A stretch of DNA of 64,000 nucleotides from Ottelia alismoides. Its lineage: Eukaryota; Streptophyta; Magnoliopsida; Alismatales; Hydrocharitaceae. The notes under the pieces were generated by a model that worked only from the letters and a program-made list of their open reading frames with translations, searched no databases and had not been told where the DNA came from. This document shows, piece after piece, positions 11,084 through 21,257 of the stretch (position 1 is the stretch's first letter; each line of letters opens with the position of its first letter). Position numbers and translations under genes: made by a program. The DNA lies in contig JAZKJV010010130.1 of assembly GCA_037367405.1 (NCBI GenBank), positions 1,105,966-1,169,965 on the forward strand, read 5' to 3'.

Positions 11084-12997
11084 GTACGCAAAGCCAATGA
11101 CCCAGGAGGGTCAAATCTGGAGCAGGAGAAGGCCCCCAGGTGCCCAGTTCTTCATCGAGCTCTAGGCATTTTCCCAACGAGGATCGGACCCTCTTGCCGG
11201 TACCAACTGTTGCAGACAGCTTCCAGGAAGCTAAGGAGCTCATCACTGCATCCCCAGGTGGCCGGTACAAAGAGGATTCCACGATCTAAGCGAGGACAGG
11301 GAGGTGTTCTTCCTTGTTCTTTCTCCTTCCCTCATAGCCGTTGGATGACACGCGCGTCCCAGATCTAATCTGGTTTGTTGATTACAAATGAAGCAGTGCC
11401 TCGCCTCAGACGTTGATCGAGTTAAGTGGCGCCTATGTGGCACGACCACAACTGCTTTCTTCTGCCGATTAAAGGGGTAAATTATACAGCACACCCCTCA
11501 TTTTATTTATTTTATTTTTAGTCATGTAAATATTTTTTGTATTTGTAAAAATATTATTATACTTACAAGAAGGCCCTCATACTTTTCATTATTACTTTTT
11601 GGTTTGTGCTAGCTCACGTCATGTGGGCGGCCACGTGAGGTAGGCAAATTGTAGGGGTATACCCCAGATTTTTAGTAAATTGTAAATTGATCGATAAATT
11701 TTAAAATTTCATTGTAAACTTTTAGAAAATTTGCATGTAAACCCTTGCCTTATATTTTAATTACAAATATGTCCCTTCAACTTTAAACATTTTTGTGTAT
11801 GTTTTCTAATTTTTATAAATATAATCCATGATCCAAAAATTATGGAAAAATATGATCATGTTATACAATTAGTTTTACATTTTATGCACTTTGCCTATTT
11901 ATTAAAATTCAAAAAAGCATATTTTGACAATGTTTGACTTAGAAAATACCTAAAAACTATAAACCTTTTCGAAAAATTTCAAAAAAATATGTTATCTATT
12001 ATAGTATTTTATAACTCCATAACAAAAATCCTTTAAAATAGAATAAGAAAATCACTAAAAATCAAAAATATCCAAAATCCTTATAAAAAATATAAAAAAA
12101 TCTTTTAAAAATCCAAAAATATTTATTCCTATCTCTGAATTTTTTTTATATCATATATTATTATTAAAAATAGTTTTGGAAAATTTTGAGACTTTTATCC
12201 ATTTTTAAATTCCAAAACAATTCGGCCTATTTAACTAGTCATTGTTTTTTATTATTGTGGGCTTTAAAAATAAAAAAATTAGCAAAGATACATAAAAAAT
12301 ACAAAAATGGCAGAAAAATATTAAAAAACTCAAAATCATTTTATTTTGTAAATTTTGATTATTTTTAGCTATATTTATAATTATGATACACCAATTGTAT
12401 TATATATCTATATATAGTTCATACTATTTTTAAATTATTATAGAGACCTTATAAATATTTTTGATGCCATAAAAATATATAAAGGACTGTACCTTAAGGT
12501 ATTTTTCTGTTTTTTGGTATATTTATTATATATTATATATATACCTTGTATCATATGTACATATCTTATATATATTACTCTTATATATATACACATCTAT
12601 ATAATATATAAAATTAAAATTAAAAACAAACTAAAATTCAGAAAATTAGAATATATATAAAGATATAAAAGTAACAATCGAATAAAATTTGTAAAATAAA
12701 AACCCACACAAAAAGACTAAGGAGACACTTGTGTACATAATTTCTTTTGGTTTGAAATAGTCAGTAGGCTACCATGTTAGCTCCCAATGGTTCAACCTCT
12801 ATATGCTTACACATTATACACCTTTGTTTATAGAGTAAAATAAATTGTACCTCACATTTTTGTTATTCATTTATTATTCATATGTTGTGGGTACTTGTTG
12901 TTTGAATCAGGGATTCATGAGTAGTCGCCTCAGCGACACTCTATCTTCACTTTTCTATGAGGATAATTTTTAGACCCTTACAAATACCTATTCAACA

Positions 12998-14557
12998 ATA
13001 CCTGAGGAAGACGAAGGTGGAGAAATGATTGGGAGAACACACTTTAAGCGGAGCTCTAGGGTGTTGATGAGTGATGGATCTTGAGATCAGAACTTGAAGC
13101 TTCGAGTTGTTCCATCACCTCCATGGAAAGGGTTTATCTCCAAAATCTTAGTAGCACTAATACTCACTTCAATTGGTTTCAGTGAGCCCAAGAAATCACC
13201 TCTAAAGGAGAAAGGCGTCTCATCATCATTTGGCATCTTCTACCACTACTACTAAGGGTAGACGAAGATGGAGAATATCGTGAACCCAATGCATATAAGA
13301 TATCAATTATGGGATTGCGATTCATCTCATAGGAGGTATAGATGGGTTCAATCTAAGGATGATGACTATGGCTTTCGGAGAGAATTGAGATTGTAGGGTC
13401 ATTGAGAATTAGGGTCCAAATTATAGAGCGGAATTCATGTAAATTGTTAGTGGATAGAATGTGTTCTTAATGGTTGGTTTAAGAAAATTACGGATGAATG
13501 GTTATCGGTAGCTTGAGTGATTTGGAGATGAGACAACTATAGCTATGGAGGTGACAGGTGCTTGGGATTCTAGAGAGAAGATGGCTGACAGTTAGTGGCT
13601 CACAAAGAACAAGGAGAGAGAGAGAGAGGGAGTTGGGTAGAATTTGTGGGAAGTGGTACCATAGATCTAGGAAATGGCTTGCAGCATCAACGGTTGCAGA
13701 AGAAGGGAGAAGGAGATGAGAAGAGGCATGGGTGAATTTATCCTTGAGTCAATAAGTGAAAATTGAGTTGGACCAATGTGGTCCAATAGGAGTGTGGGGA
13801 GACCGATAGTTGACTTGAGTCAATGAGTGAGAAGAATGGGGTAAAAATGTAGGCCGAGAAGTTGCCAAGTGGCACAAGGGGGTTGGAGAGAGTTTACTAG
13901 CTAGCTAGGATAGTTGTCAGGTCTACAAAATTAAAGAATAGAAAAATACTTCAAAAATAAATAAATTACTAGCTCGCCTCAAATAAAAAGTGATGAACAT
14001 GAAAGTTGTAGATAGTGAGGAGATCTACAACTTTTATGAAATAAATATTTTCCAAAATAGGCTAGTTATACATAGATACAATTTTTGAAGGCATTTTATA
14101 GGTTTAAAACACATGGTTTGCTTTGTTATATAGTTTTTCTTGATTTTTCTTTTGATAATATATACGTATTATATTTTGATATTGTATATAGTATATACTA
14201 CTTGATTTTTTAGATTTTTATAGGTTACAGAAAATATATAGAAAATTTATAAGATAACACTATATATAATAGTATCAAAGATAAATGATCCTTTTAATGG
14301 TTTTTTTGGTATTTTTAGATGTCATTGAGTTTTAGATTTTATGTGGTTAGTTATACTACATAATAAGAAAACAAATGCAAAAGGAATAAAAATAAAATAA
14401 GGTATTTCTATATATAAAAATAATTATATTTGAATTGGGTCTATTTTAGAATATACCAAACAATTCAAAACCCTTGATGTAATATCATCACGTATTTACA
14501 TGCATTTGTTAAGAATTGTAGGATAAAAGTGCAGCGTAAGGTAGATAAATCTCAACA
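12998..14557 (-). repeat. LTR-like segment on the minus strand
   Basis: On the minus strand it would start TGTTGAGATTTATC (14557). It then shows the block around TACATGCATTT at 14500 that is also found just inside the LTR starts at 9078 and 19014. It contains the inverted ATGAAAGTTGTAGAT motif (14008-14047) and a paired TTGACT/AGTCAA palindrome (13811-13826). The left end, 12998-13003, is only a guess from where the neighbouring LTR stops. No target duplication was found. The GA-rich tract at 13610-13630 is simple sequence. Confidence 0.4.
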
Positions 14558-15557
14558 CCCAATGAGTTTGGGTTTGAGTTTGTATAGTAGAGCTCTTGAA
14601 CCGATCTCCCTAATTAAGATATATATTAAATATGTTTCACAATGTATTAATATGTAGGATATGAAAATTAAAGAGAAAAAGAATAACTTCTTTGATATAT
14701 AACCCATATTTCTTTAAGAGGGAGTAGCCCCAACACGTCGTTGGTGAGTGGTGTGCACCGTATTAGTTGTTACAGAAACTCACGTCATTATTTATGTCAT
14801 GAATATTTATTCTTGTGGGATAACCTTACAAAAAGAATGATTTTAGGAAACAATACGATGTAACTCTTGATTAGACCTTATGAGGGAGAATCTCAATTTT
14901 ATGATGTATCCAATAAAATAAAGTGGTATTTGTCAGGCTATTATTATCTTATTCTTTTGAATTCACGGATCATTAAAATCAATATGTTGGTTGCATAATG
15001 AACTTTCTTGAAAAGTAATCACTCATGTGTAAACGTGTGCTCAAACTGAGGTATAGCTCTTATGATATCTTAACAAATATATATTTTCTTGACAGTACGG
15101 ATATGAAATTCATCAAATGTGAGATCTATCGTATTAGGATCTGATATTTTCCCTAATTTCTGCTATGATCCATTAACCAAATTAAGTAAATGACCACATT
15201 GTCATGTAGTGTTCATCGATATCTTTACAACAAGTCCAAGAACGTCGAAATCGGAATTCGTATGAGAGAGTTACATGCGAAATACGATTGGGATACAGCA
15301 TCCAAATCCAAATTCGCGTTGAACCAACATAAGAGGGGATGAGCCAAGTGGGTTGTCTTAAACCACCCAACCCCTCGCATGAGCACCACCACCCTCTCCA
15401 GAGCTCCACCATCGGAGCAAATTCCGATCACCAATCGGACGCCCGAATACACCATTTTGAAGAGCTCGATGCGAGGATCATTATGGACACGTCTATGTTC
15501 AACGAAATGCCCTGGAACTCTCATACCAGGTAAAGGAAGCTCACATGAGAATATTAT
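14558..15557. other. No recognised feature; left flank of the Tekay element
   Basis: AT-rich sequence to about 15180, then a more balanced stretch. A 118-codon frame on the minus strand (15225-15581) has no motif I recognise and runs into the LTR. I see no repeat shared with other parts of the window. Confidence 0.4.
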
Positions 15558-17410
15558 TGTAGGTATGATTTTTCCCTCCATGTACCATCATATCCGTATG
15601 ATTTTCGTATCACAAGTTGTTGTGAGTGTCAAGAATACGTAGGCATTGTCGGAACTTCTTTTGACGGGTTTTGTGCTGAAACTTATTTCATATCGTCACC
15701 TTTGTGATTACCCATTGAAAGGTCAGATGCATGGAAAATATAATTGTGTATTCATAATGTGTATAATAGTAGGAACATGGGGGTATACTTAGTTCTACGA
15801 TCGGAACGATTTCATGGACTTCACCAAAGAAAATTCTGTCCATTGTTCAGATATGATCGATCATACCAATTAGATGATCGATCATGCATAATCAATCATG
15901 AAAAATGGATGATTGATTAGTTGACCACAAAATGATAGATCATAGATTCTTTGTGATCGATCAGTACTATCGATCATCAAAGATTGATGATCGATCATCT
16001 GGGACTATGAACCCATATGGAACTAAAATTTGATGTTAATTGACTCTAAAAAGATGTAGAATCATCTATGACATTGTAATATATGATAAATACCTAGATA
16101 TATGGAAATAAATTGATAAATAACTAATATGGGCCCTTTATGAGCTAAAGTAAGTTCAAATCGATACAATGAGCCTCGGTGAGTTGAGAGCATCTTGAGC
16201 ATCATTCGGATAACCAAGTGGGATATACAGATATGTGTCATTACTCTTTGTTCGGCAAATGCCTTTACCGCTAGGTTCTTGTCCATGCCACGCTGATTGT
16301 AATCTTAAGTGCCATGTGTGTAGTAGAGTAGTTGCCGCCAAGGGAGGAGCAATCACCCTTGGGACCTAGGTAGAAGCCTAGATGGTCGCAATACCAATAG
16401 CTACTACATAGCTACGATGGTTGGAGGACATGTTGCTTGGCACACTGATGTTATGGAAGTTTTGAAATGGAACAAATGAAGTGATCTCCTACGTATAAGT
16501 AGAATAGGGTTAGTCAATAGGTTTTTTGACTATAATATAAATGATCTCAGTGATCAGTGACCTATCTCGTGCCCTACGTCACCGTGGACTCTTACACATG
16601 GGTGGTTTGCGAGGATTCATAGTTTAGAAACTAAAGTAAGGAATCAGGGGTATGGTGAATCAATTGCAATGCTTGAGGTTTTAACATGGGAATTGCAATT
16701 GGTATGTGAAGCTAAGTGGATGTGTTGGGAACTTAATTATGATGCATTGCATCCCACCACATGTTTATGGAGGCACCCTAACCACAAGGCTTTCCTAGTG
16801 CCTTAGAGTCATAAGGTGAGGTCGCACGTGGACTAAGACCACAGACTATCCATGAAACTTGGGTTCTTCAATGCTAACATGAATGAGTAGAGTGAAGTTC
16901 TTCTTCGTCAGGACTGTTCAACCAGTTTGATTTCTTTTGCACACTTTTCAGTATCCTACTTATTGTAGTTTGACACCGTATTGGGCGATGTTGTTCATAA
17001 CGTGCATTTACGTTGGATCCGTAGGTTCTCAGGAGTAGCTGCAATAGTGAGTGACTAGGGATTGGAGCTAATCTTTTTGTATATCTACATGGCTTCCTTG
17101 TGGTATAGTGCTTGTAGCTAGCTTTTACTTATAGTTTTAGAGCTTTCACTAGTAGTTTTTGAGAGACGTGTGAGATGTACAATAAATGTATAAGCATACA
17201 TTTTGATGCATACATGTAATATTTTTGTGGACATGGATTATAATGTAATGATAAGTATATTATGAATAGAAATGAATGGAAAGAAAAATTAAATTCATGT
17301 CTTTGTGTTGTATTCTTCTACTTATATTATAATGTGTGTTTCGTATGTGGAATGTATGTGCATGGAATCGGTTTTCTAAGTACCTGAATCCTAGGGGGAC
17401 GGTCGTCACA
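15558..17410 (+). repeat. 5' LTR of a Tekay/Del-like Ty3/gypsy element
   Basis: It starts TGTAGGTATGATTTTTCCCT and ends GTCGTCACA, immediately before a tRNA-Met-type primer site. It aligns in order with the four pieces of the 3' LTR (18733-19013, 38287-38428, 42102-42194, 54457-55956). The 3' LTR pieces sum to about 2016 bases against 1853 here. The difference is explained by a segment present at about 54810-54960 but missing between 16440 and 16460. A cluster of GATCGATC palindromes lies at 15847-16000. No target duplication is seen at the outer ends. Confidence 0.8.
15847..16000. repeat. Cluster of ATGATCGATCAT palindromes in the Tekay LTR
   Basis: GATCGATCAT or its one-base variants occur about seven times in 150 bases, partly as inverted pairs. 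A version of the cluster remains in the 3' LTR at 38297-38428. Confidence 0.75.
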
Positions 17411-17413
17411 GTT

Positions 17414-17425
17414 TGGTATCAGATC
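17414..17425 (+). other. Primer binding site, initiator tRNA-Met type
   Basis: TGGTATCAGATC matches TGGTATCAGAGC, the complement of the 3' end of plant initiator tRNA-Met used by most Ty3/gypsy chromoviruses, except near its last bases. It lies three bases after the LTR end and so fixes the 5' LTR boundary and the element's orientation. Confidence 0.8.
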
Positions 17426-17429
17426 TCAA

Positions 17430-17880
17430 AGTGTTGTTACGTGAGCTGTTGGAGAAAGGATCCATCTATCTTAGTACATCACCGTGGGGAGCACCAGTCC
17501 TTCTCATGAAGAAGGATGGATCCTTGAGGCTATGCATAGACTAGTTGCAACTGAAAAAGAGAACAATCAAGAATTGTTTATCCATTCCTGCAGATTGAGT
17601 AATATGTCCGATCAGTAATAGGGAGCAGTGGTGTTCTCCAAGATCGATCTATGATACGGATACCACCAATTGAGGATCAAGAATGCAGAGTGATGAAATA
17701 TGCATTACGAACTAGATATGGTTACTACGAGTTTGTGGTGATGCCCTTCGAACTTACAAGTGCACCTGCCACATTATTGGACTTGAGAACTGAGTCTTCC
17801 ATATGTACTTGGACATGTTCTTGATCATATTCATTAATAGTTTTCTAGTCTACTCCCACGTTGAGTACGAATGCTCGTAG
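17430..17880 (+). pseudogene. Ty3/gypsy (Tekay/Del-like) reverse transcriptase fragment
   Basis: With a few frame changes the plus strand reads [20 protein letters not shown], then [15 protein letters not shown], a TIKN block, a region matching '[19 protein letters not shown]', [20 protein letters not shown] and a decayed '..F-I-V-F-I-N-x-F-L-V-Y-S' where the family has F-I-D-D-I-L-V-Y-S. So both catalytic aspartates of the YxDD-type box are lost or altered. The fragment begins only about ten bases after the primer site: gag, protease and the RT start are deleted. It ends abruptly where a minus-strand integrase piece begins. Confidence 0.85.
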
Positions 17881-18640
17881 CAAATCCTCCAAGGTCTAAA
17901 TGGTCCTCTCATACTGCCCGTCTTTTTGGGTATGATAAGCTGAATTCAGACATAGTTCGGTCCTCAAGGCCCTCATGAATTCTTCCTAGTAGTATGAAGT
18001 AAAGCATGAACCTCTATCTGACACTACCTCCTTGGATATCTCATGCAGCTGAATGACATGATGGATGTATAATCTGGCTATCTCGACTAGAGTACGTGTC
18101 ACGTTGATCGAGATAAAATGGGCAGACTTGGTCAACTGATCAATAATCATCTATATCGCATCATGCTTGCATGGGGTGCATGGCAATGATGTGATAAAAT
18201 CCATGGAGATACTCTCCCACTTTCATATGGGAATGAGGAGAGGTTGTAGTAAACCAGGGGGTCTCTGATGCTCAACCTTTACCATCTGACAGGTAAGGCA
18301 TCATGTAACATACTCGGCTATGTCCCTCTTTATGCCTCCCACCAAAAGTGCTTGCGGAGGTCTCAGTACATCTTGGTGCCACTTGGATGAATAAAAAGAC
18401 TCAAATTGTACACCTCATCCAGGATATATGTCCATAGCTCCACATCATCTAAGACACAACCATGGTCCCCCTTCCATAGGATGGATTCACATACTCGAAA
18501 TTCGTCGAACTCATCCTTCAGGCATCAGTGATATAAGTCATGTATCCTCTAATCCATCGGTTCCCCCTGGACAATCTTGTCCCAAAAGCTACTGTACTTT
18601 GCCGGTACAATCACTACATCAGATGGACTCTCGAATGGAT
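17881..18640 (-). pseudogene. Ty3/gypsy integrase fragment, inverted relative to its element
   Basis: Read on the minus strand from 18640 down. First comes a linker like 'F-R-V-x-x-x-G-x-L-x-x-R..V-P-D-D-x-E-L'. Next is the zinc-finger region with FIHPSGTKMY and DLRKHFWW, then CLTCQMVKVEHQRPPGLLQP. The core follows, with ISMDFI, LTKSAHFI, VSDRGSCFTS and YHTQKDGQYERTI, where the family has D..D..E. Stops are frequent. The order is that of a Tekay/Del chromovirus and it fits the RT fragment next door, but the orientation is opposite. An internal inversion joined the two at about 17880. A chromodomain is not visible. Bases 18641-18732 are unassigned. Confidence 0.85.
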
Positions 18641-18732
18641 GCCACTCACTAAGTGTAGCGAGCACATCCCAAGTCTGCAACCAAATTGTTGAGCCCTCAG
18701 TGTGTGACTGCCTGCTCAATGGAGAACGTCCC

Positions 18733-19013
18733 CATAGGTATGATTTTTCCCTCTGTTTGATGTCGGATATGCAAGATTTTCGTACAATGAGTTGTTTTGT
18801 GTCTAGAACACATAGGCGGTGTCAAAAATATGTTATGATGGGTTTTGTGTTGAAACCCATTTCGTATCGCATCGCCTTCTCATTGAATGGTTGGGTGCAT
18901 GGAAATATAATTGCATATTTGTGGTATGGGTAATAGCAAGAACATGGGGTATAATTATTTTGATGATCCGAGCGACTTCGTGGAATTCGCTAGAAAAAAA
19001 CACAGCCATTATC
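18733..19013 (+). repeat. Tekay 3' LTR, piece 1
   Basis: It matches 15558-15840 of the 5' LTR, beginning at the shared TAGGTATGATTTTTCCCTC and ending CCATTATC. A family A LTR interrupts it at 19014. The sequence resumes at 38287 (TATGCAAGTATGATCAATC against CAGATATGATCGATC in the 5' LTR). Confidence 0.85.
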
Positions 19014-20401
19014 TGATCAATCTCGATTTCATAACCTTTATTCTTTCATTTTAGCCTTAAATCCCTAGTTAAATGCATGTATATATCATTAATTTATAAA
19101 AAATAACACTCAATAAATCATATAAAATACAGTACAATATACTGTATTTAATTTCAAAATAAATGAATAAAGGAAAAAAAGAAAAGAATGAAGTGTCAAA
19201 GATACTGAGTGACCCTAGATCTCGGGATCCATTCATCATGATGACTTGGTCAATAAGGAATAAAGTAGGGGTGATAGGGCGGTCAATTATACAAAATACA
19301 CAACATAGAAACCCTAATTTTATAGCACAATAATTACATTTTGGGACCTATTTTATTTTCATATTTCTACACCTAAAATCGATAAACTGTGAATATTAAA
19401 TTTTACACAAAAATACAAAGAAAAATACAAAATTTATTTCATTAAAAAAAGCATATTGTGTTGGGACATGCTGAAAGAAAAATTTGCAAACATGTATCTT
19501 CTCCGTACAAACTCAAAATTCACCAAACTCACAATTATTGTTCATAAAATCAAAATGTCTATATAATAAATGTGGTTTCATGCAATTTAGAGTTAAGATG
19601 CAAAAGTTGGCTTCTGGACCCTCATTGTGCACTATACTTGTATATAAAATTCAATATATTCATTCTTTATATTTTTCAATTCCTATATTTTTATAAATTT
19701 GTAAATATCATTTAAAATACATGTACATAATAAAACTAGAATAAAACCACTAAAAAGGTATTGAAATAAATAAAGTTATGTAATATATCGGTAAAGTGTA
19801 CCTATACTACATCTATAATGTATATATACATAATTATTAAAGTACATAAATAAACCCTGAAAAATACATTAAAAATATCTAAATATGCAATTAAATAAGT
19901 TATAAATATATAAATTATAGGTATAAAATAATAAAGTACAATATAAATAAAATTAAAATATATAAAATACATGTATTTATACCCATATACATACATGTAA
20001 ATACTAGCATCTAATAATTGAACTTATAAAAAAATAAAAATCATAATTAAATACTACATAAAATTACAAGTATTTTTCATGTTTTGACCAATAAATAATC
20101 ATTTAATATTTTTTATAGATTATCAAAGAATTTATCTCATTCTTTTTTTGGTTGGTCCACGTAGACCAACAAGAATTGCCCGTCTATTGACCTTCAATCA
20201 ACAGTCCTTGCCCCACTGCCTTCTGTCAGAAGTCACAAGACCTCTGACTTCATCAACTTTTTATGCCTTCACCTCGTCCCTAGTTCCCTCGGGACAACTA
20301 CCATCGTGCAACCCCATCGTCCCTCACCTTCATCCATATCAGCATCTTCACCTACCCTCGCTTGATCACACGCCAACCTTCTTGAAGTTAGTCCCTCCAT
20401 G

Positions 20402-20412
20402 TTTATAAATAA
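20402..20412 (+). promoter_or_regulatory. TATA box of the family A LTR at 19014
   Basis: TTTATAAATAA is followed by GGAGGGTCGATGACC and a leader with a donor at 20619. The equivalent box at 10474 has the same sequence. Confidence 0.5.
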
Positions 20413-20618
20413 GGAGGGTCGATGACCTTTTGCTTTTGATCCCCCTTGCTCCACTGTAACCCCATTCTGATACCTCCGTCGAGCTCCTGGTGACAGCAGG
20501 CTTCGCTCCGACCCTTCTTGGCATGGATAAAGAGGTGTAGGGAGAGATCCAGGTGCTATCGGTCCACCGCCGGTGATGCCTCTTCTGCCCTGAGCTCCGG
20601 TGCTTGTTGAGCTGCTAG

Positions 20619-20973
20619 GTAACTTTCTTTAGCTTGCATTTTATTCCAATAGTCTAGGTTTAATCTTAGTTTTGATTACTAGTTCGCCATTTAGCCTAAT
20701 TTTGGTTTTTAAACTTACCAAAGCCCTAAGATCCGGCACCAAATTCATTGTGTTCAAATTGTTTCCGACCCCTAATTTCATCTCACTTCATTCCCTAATC
20801 ATTTCTCCATCAAACCCCCTTATTTTACTCTTGATCCCATAAGAATCGAGAGGGAGTTAGAGCCCCATCCTCTTCCTTTGCCGGAGCTAACCCAACTCAC
20901 TTCCTCAGTACGTATCAAACTTCATCCTAGGGTCGGACACCTTCAGCTCGAGCCCCTTAGTCTTATTTTGTAG
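20619..20973 (+). other. Possible intron in the LTR leader
   Basis: Donor CTGCTAG/GTAACTTT and acceptor CTTATTTTGTAG enclose 355 bases. The acceptor context CTCGAGCCCCTTAGTCTTATT is shared with the acceptor at 11083. Inferred. Confidence 0.4.
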
Positions 20974-21257
20974 GTCCACGATCGGAACGACCACCTAGAG
21001 CACCATCCCAAAGCAAAAATAGAGGATCTAGGTGACCTGAGCTTCAGGGCCCCTCCGACGAGCCTAGACACCTTTGAGGGTACCTACTGACATGCAAGGC
21101 TTCCATGAAGGAGGGGAGACCTTCAATGAGGGAAAAGGTGATGGAGGCAAGCGGAATCAACAAACAGAGCTCGTCGTATCTTTGTTATTCAGGAGTTCAT
21201 CCAGACCCCTCCTCTACTATCGGATCAAGTAGAGGGCCCAAATCTAATCTGGGCCCT

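Larger units (their letters stand above)
9078..12997 (+). repeat. 3' LTR of a family A element (about 3.9 kb)
   Basis: It begins TGATAAACTCCATTTCATCAC right after the polypurine tract and is taken to end at TTCAACA. The start resembles the LTR starts at 19014, 38429, 42195, 51043 and 62794. Its U5 end resembles 38020-38286: both have a 'GGTTCAACC' block followed by a run of short A/T motifs. It contains paired TTGACC motifs, a TATA box at 10474, a (GT)n tract and a possible intron at 10714-11083. The 3' boundary is approximate because the partner LTR is missing. The reading frames inside it, including 10946-11368, are not conserved. Confidence 0.65.
19014..21257 (+). repeat. Family A LTR inserted in the Tekay LTR, left part
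   Basis: It starts TGATCAATCTCGATTTCATAA and aligns with the LTR at 9078: the ATGCATGTA block near 19074, a GGTCCACGTAGACC palindrome at 20155, and a TATA box at 20402. It continues at 36648 after a minus-strand element of the same family inserted at 21257/36643. The two parts sum to about 3.9 kb. No interior or second LTR accompanies it, so it is probably a solo LTR. The target duplication is not clean: ATTAT/ACTAT or a shifted version. Confidence 0.75.

Noticed and set aside
15225..15581. 118-codon minus-strand frame
   Set aside because: No recognisable motif, and it runs into the Tekay LTR; no sign of a second copy or a promoter.
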